36,010 nt of DNA. Origin: Hydrotalea sp. (lineage in GTDB: Bacteria; Bacteroidota; Bacteroidia; Chitinophagales; Chitinophagaceae). The stretch lies in assembly GCA_027364735.1 (NCBI GenBank), contig DAHXOT010000042.1, positions 1 through 36,010 of the forward strand. The letters are read 5' to 3'. Below, in pieces: positions 33,264-36,010 of the stretch. The notes beneath the pieces were generated by a model. The model saw only the letters and a program-made list of their open reading frames with translations. It had not been told where the DNA came from and did no database searches. The position numbers and the translations under genes were made by a program. How positions within the stretch are numbered: the stretch's first letter is position 1; each line of letters opens with the position of its first letter.

Positions 33264-34532
33264 TTATCTAAATTGAATTGCTTTAACCGGTTGAATATTT
33301 TTTATCAATATGGTTGGAATAATTAATGAAATAAAGCATACTATTGAAGTAACCAAACATATTAACAATACTTGCCACCACACAATTTGTACAGGAGCTA
33401 TAGAAACATAATAATTCGATTCATCTAATTTTAATAAACCAAAGTATTGTTGTAGCCAGCATAGCAATAACCCGCCTATTAAGCCAATTAGCACACCAAT
33501 AATGGCAATAAAGGTAGCTTGGTATAAAAATATTTTTTGTAAGGTGCTATTGTTTGTTCCGATAGATTTTAAAATGCCTACCATTTTTGTTCTTTCCAAT
33601 ACCAATATTAGTAAGCAGGTAATTAAATTAATTATCGCCACTACCGACATAATAATGAAAATTACATTTCTGTTTACATCTTGTACATTCAGCCAATCGA
33701 AAATATTTGGATAAACATCTTTAATACTTTCGCTTAACCAAATATTAGGCAATTGTTTAAGCAATTGTTTATTAATAGAATCTAATTGTGTGTAGTTATT
33801 CAAAAAAACTTCATATCCACCAATTTCATTGGGTTGCCAATCGCTTAATCTTCGTATTAATCGTATATCGCCAATGGCAAAAAGTTTATCGTACTCTTCA
33901 ATGCCGGTTTTATATATTCCTGCAACAATTAATTTTCGGTAGTTAGCAGTTTCTTGGTTTGGTGAAATAAAATAGATAGTAATGGTATCGTTGATTTTTA
34001 TTTTTAAAGCTAAAGCAATAGGTAGTGGTAAAATAATTTCTTTGCTATATAAGCTATCATTAAAATTAATCCATCTGCCTTGTTGTATAAATTGTTTCAA
34101 TTGCGTACTATCATACTGTTTATCTATGCCTTTAAATAATATTCCTTCAATTGCCTTATTTTTTTCAATAACACCACTTTTAGTAGCAAAAATTTGTACT
34201 CTTTTTACAGCAGGTTGATGTTGTAAAATATATTCAACAGTATCATTTCTTTTAATAGGCGATTCTTCGGCAATTAGCGATTTGCCTGCTTCGTATTGTT
34301 GAACTCGAATATGTCCCCAAAAGCTAAAAACCTTTTCGGCAATTGTTTTTTGAAATCCATTTACAAAAGAAACTGTTACTATCATTGCTGCTACACTTAC
34401 GGCTGTTGCTGCAATAGATAAGCGTATAATAAACCTGGAAAAAGATTTTTTTCTGTTAAAAGCTATTCGTTTTGCTATTGTAAAAGAGAAGTTCAATATA
34501 AAATTTTTTGTAACCCTCAAATCTACATGCAA
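33264..34532 (-). CDS. LolC/LolE-like ABC transporter permease (FtsX/MacB family)
   Basis: The protein has the FtsX/LolC/E architecture: one N-terminal helix (about 37-58, SIAATAVSVAAMIVTVSFVNGF), a periplasmic domain of about 220 residues, and three C-terminal helices around 288-312, 333-360 and 384-410, ending in the coupling sequence IQPVKAIQFR. SFVNGFQ and FSFWGHIRV after TM1 are typical of LolC/E-type proteins, which extract lipoproteins from the inner membrane for transfer to the outer membrane. The ATPase LolD is not in the window. The start is uncertain: ATG at 34532 gives 422 aa, while a TTG at 34496 would begin (M)NFSFTIAKR, which looks more like family N-termini. It abuts the methyltransferase stop with no gap. 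Confidence 0.88.
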   Translation of the reverse strand: MHVDLRVTKNFILNFSFTIAKRIAFNRKKSFSRFIIRLSIAATAVSVAAMIVTVSFVNGFQKTIAEKVFSFWGHIRVQQYEAGKSLIAEESPIKRNDTVEYILQHQPAVKRVQIFATKSGVIEKNKAIEGILFKGIDKQYDSTQLKQFIQQGRWINFNDSLYSKEIILPLPIALALKIKINDTITIYFISPNQETANYRKLIVAGIYKTGIEEYDKLFAIGDIRLIRRLSDWQPNEIGGYEVFLNNYTQLDSINKQLLKQLPNIWLSESIKDVYPNIFDWLNVQDVNRNVIFIIMSVVAIINLITCLLILVLERTKMVGILKSIGTNNSTLQKIFLYQATFIAIIGVLIGLIGGLLLCWLQQYFGLLKLDESNYYVSIAPVQIVWWQVLLICLVTSIVCFISLIIPTILIKNIQPVKAIQFR

Positions 34533-34578
34533 GAACTAATACAGCAAAACGATTTAAAAGAAATTGTATGTTTATTGT

Positions 34579-35859
34579 ATGAAACAGATCATTCTATTAA
34601 TAGGTAGCATAACAATTGGCAGTGTGTTAAAGGCACAAGTTTTAACCGATAGTATCTATATGCCTACTATTAAAACTATTAAATTATTTCAGCAAAATAA
34701 TCAGGAAAGTTTGCCGGTTATTCGGTTGCATTCGTCTGATGTATTAGAATTACATTTCGATGATTTGGCTGGTGTTGTTAAAAACTATTACTACACATTT
34801 CAACTATGTAATGCCAATTGGGAAGCTGCCGATATAAGTAGTTTCGATTACATACAAGGTTATCAGCAAATGATGATTTCTCAATACCGTATTTCATCTA
34901 TATCGCAAGTAAAGTATATTCATTATATGGCATTGCTTCCGGAAAATAATTATATGCCAATAAAAAGTGGCAATTATTTGTTGAAAGTGTATTTAAATGC
35001 CGATTTAACGCAATTAGCATTTACCAAAAGATTTTTTGTTGTTGATACTAAAGTTAATCTATCCACACAGTTTTCGCAGCCAATTGATAATGCGTTAATG
35101 TACACGCATCAAAAAATTCAATTTACACTTAATACAAGAGCATTAAGTGTATATAATCCTCAACAACAAATAAAAGTTACCATATTACAAAATAATAGGT
35201 GGGATAATGCTTTAACCGATTTTCGGCCAACATTTATTAGAAACAATATTTTAGAATACAGCGGAGAAGATGGATATCTTTTTCAGGGTATGCGAGAGTT
35301 TAGATGGGCTGATTTACGAACTTTTATTTTTCAATCGGAAAGAGTTGATTCTGTAAATAAAAAACTACTTCCAATTGACATATATTTAAAGCCTGACATA
35401 TCTAGAGGTAGAAGCGGATATTTAACCATGAATGATTTAAATGGCAGTTATGAAGTAAGCACTACAGAAGCCGAAAATCCATGGTGGCAAGGCGATTATG
35501 CCAAAGTGCATTTTACCTATTTGCCCAATAACCAAACTCCTTTTGAAAATAAAGATTTGTACATGGTAGGAGAACTTACAGGTAATGCATTAACCAACGA
35601 AGCTAAAATGAACTATAATGAAGAGAAAGGTGTGTATGAAAAAACTTTATTATTAAAACAAGGCTATTATAATTATGCTTATGTTACTAAAAATAAAAAT
35701 GATGCTTCAGCAAAAGCAGACGCATCATTAACCGAAGGTAACTTTTGGGAAACAGAAAATAATTATACCATTTTACTGTATTACCGTTCGGTAGATGGCC
35801 GATATGATGAATTAGTAGCCGTTACAACATTTAATACAAGAAATGGTACAAGCTTATAA
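34579..35859 (+). CDS. Type IX secretion system plug protein (DUF5103 family)
   Basis: A 426-aa exported protein with a signal peptide at about residues 1-20 (LKAQ end) and then the family first domain (about 25-155). That domain is seen as LPVIRLHSSDVLELHFDDLAGVVKNYYYTFQLCNANWEAADISSFDYIQGY, with the following domain rich in beta-strands (IDNALMYTHQKIQFTLNT, REFRWADLRTF, YLKPDISRGRSGYL). These are the marks of DUF5103, now known as the plug that seals the SprA translocon of the type IX secretion system in Flavobacterium. I start at ATG 34579 because the longer TTG start (34564) adds five residues and no better signal. The presence of the plug implies that the organism has T9SS. Confidence 0.88.
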   Translation: MKQIILLIGSITIGSVLKAQVLTDSIYMPTIKTIKLFQQNNQESLPVIRLHSSDVLELHFDDLAGVVKNYYYTFQLCNANWEAADISSFDYIQGYQQMMISQYRISSISQVKYIHYMALLPENNYMPIKSGNYLLKVYLNADLTQLAFTKRFFVVDTKVNLSTQFSQPIDNALMYTHQKIQFTLNTRALSVYNPQQQIKVTILQNNRWDNALTDFRPTFIRNNILEYSGEDGYLFQGMREFRWADLRTFIFQSERVDSVNKKLLPIDIYLKPDISRGRSGYLTMNDLNGSYEVSTTEAENPWWQGDYAKVHFTYLPNNQTPFENKDLYMVGELTGNALTNEAKMNYNEEKGVYEKTLLLKQGYYNYAYVTKNKNDASAKADASLTEGNFWETENNYTILLYYRSVDGRYDELVAVTTFNTRNGTSL

Positions 35860-35915
35860 AAAATTATTAAGCTGATTATTAAAAAAATCATCGTGTTTAA
35901 TTTCTCTCATTCCCT

Positions 35916-35923
35916 TACTTTTG
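35916..35923 (+). promoter_or_regulatory. -7 promoter element of the SRP RNA gene
   Basis: TACTTTTG matches TAnnTTTG about 5 bases before the inferred 5' end of the SRP RNA. A weak GTG at the -33 position (N20) is the only partner seen. Confidence 0.55.
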
Positions 35924-35927
35924 CAGC

Positions 35928-36010
35928 CGGCAGGTCTTACACGACCAGCTCCTGCTGAACCTCCCCAGGGTAGGAATACAGCAAGGATAAGCGGTTGTAG
36001 CGGTGCGATG
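35928..36010 (+). ncRNA. ffs: Signal recognition particle RNA (4.5S-like), 3' truncated by window end
   Basis: The helix 8 core of bacterial SRP RNA is present: CAGG (35966-35969), GTA, the GGAA tetraloop (35973-35976), TAC, the asymmetric AGCA bulge (35980-35983) and AGG. Flanking bases GCTGAACC and GGTTGTAGC pair to extend the helix. This RNA binds Ffh and guides nascent membrane proteins to the translocon. The 3' half of the outer stem lies outside the window, so the gene is partial. Confidence 0.88.

Noticed and set aside
1-36010. CRISPR arrays, prophage, integrons or toxin-antitoxin pairs
   Set aside because: Looked for by eye; no regularly spaced direct repeats, integrase, phage structural genes or paired small toxin/antitoxin genes were seen.

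Overview
The window is AT-rich DNA (roughly one third G+C by eye) that reads as a chromosomal segment of a member of the Bacteroidota, most likely of the Chitinophagia/Sphingobacteriia side. Four things point there. Several genes are preceded by the Bacteroidota promoter form TTG(G)-N19-21-TAnnTTTG. Shine-Dalgarno sequences are almost absent. Several families are typical of or restricted to this phylum (T9SS plug protein, lipidated TamA-like TamL, envelope ECF-sigma operon, FadL-like protein/lipoprotein/ProS block). Many secreted proteins start MKK/MKQ with lipoboxes. It looks like stable core genome: I see no transposase, integrase, phage gene, CRISPR array or rRNA.

Layout. 1-2700: 3' part of an initiator tRNA-Met with a terminator, the GTPases Era and Der (ribosome assembly), and a tiny lipoprotein with a strong promoter and terminator. 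2714-6041 (minus): IspH of the long plant/cyanobacterial-like form, free-methionine-(R)-sulfoxide reductase, and a GT-C-like multispanning membrane protein. 6196-7828: a two-TM/RCK potassium channel with a non-canonical filter, convergent with a Cys/His-bearing lipoprotein. 7913-14486: secreted hydrolases (CocE/AEH-like esterase, GH53 galactanase, GH5 glycosidase, membrane-anchored M20 peptidase) around an Hsp20 gene whose 400-bp upstream region holds an FNR/CRP-type palindrome and a stem-loop. 14572-16352: EamA transporter and DapD (lysine/peptidoglycan precursor).

16531-21510 (plus): threonylcarbamoyl-AMP synthase, a small unknown protein, a GT9 glycosyltransferase, CCA-adding enzyme, a pRiA4b ORF3-like protein with an acidic tail, and MiaA. 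Sua5, Cca, MiaA and the later TruB all act on tRNA. 21500-25430: FadL-family outer-membrane protein and a Tyr/Asn/Gly-rich lipoprotein, divergent from ProS. 25476-29191 (minus): a tight four-gene operon of ECF sigma factor, an inner-membrane-anchored protein with a C-terminal beta-barrel domain, an LVIVD-propeller lipoprotein and a small beta-barrel protein. 29362-35859: TruB, TamL, a SpoU-type RNA methyltransferase, a LolC/E-like permease and the type IX secretion plug protein. The window ends inside the gene for the signal recognition particle RNA.

The best candidates for something under-described are the ECF-sigma operon with its apparently envelope-spanning anti-sigma/barrel protein, the GYM selectivity filter of the potassium channel, and a possible FNR-controlled small RNA or long leader upstream of hsp20.
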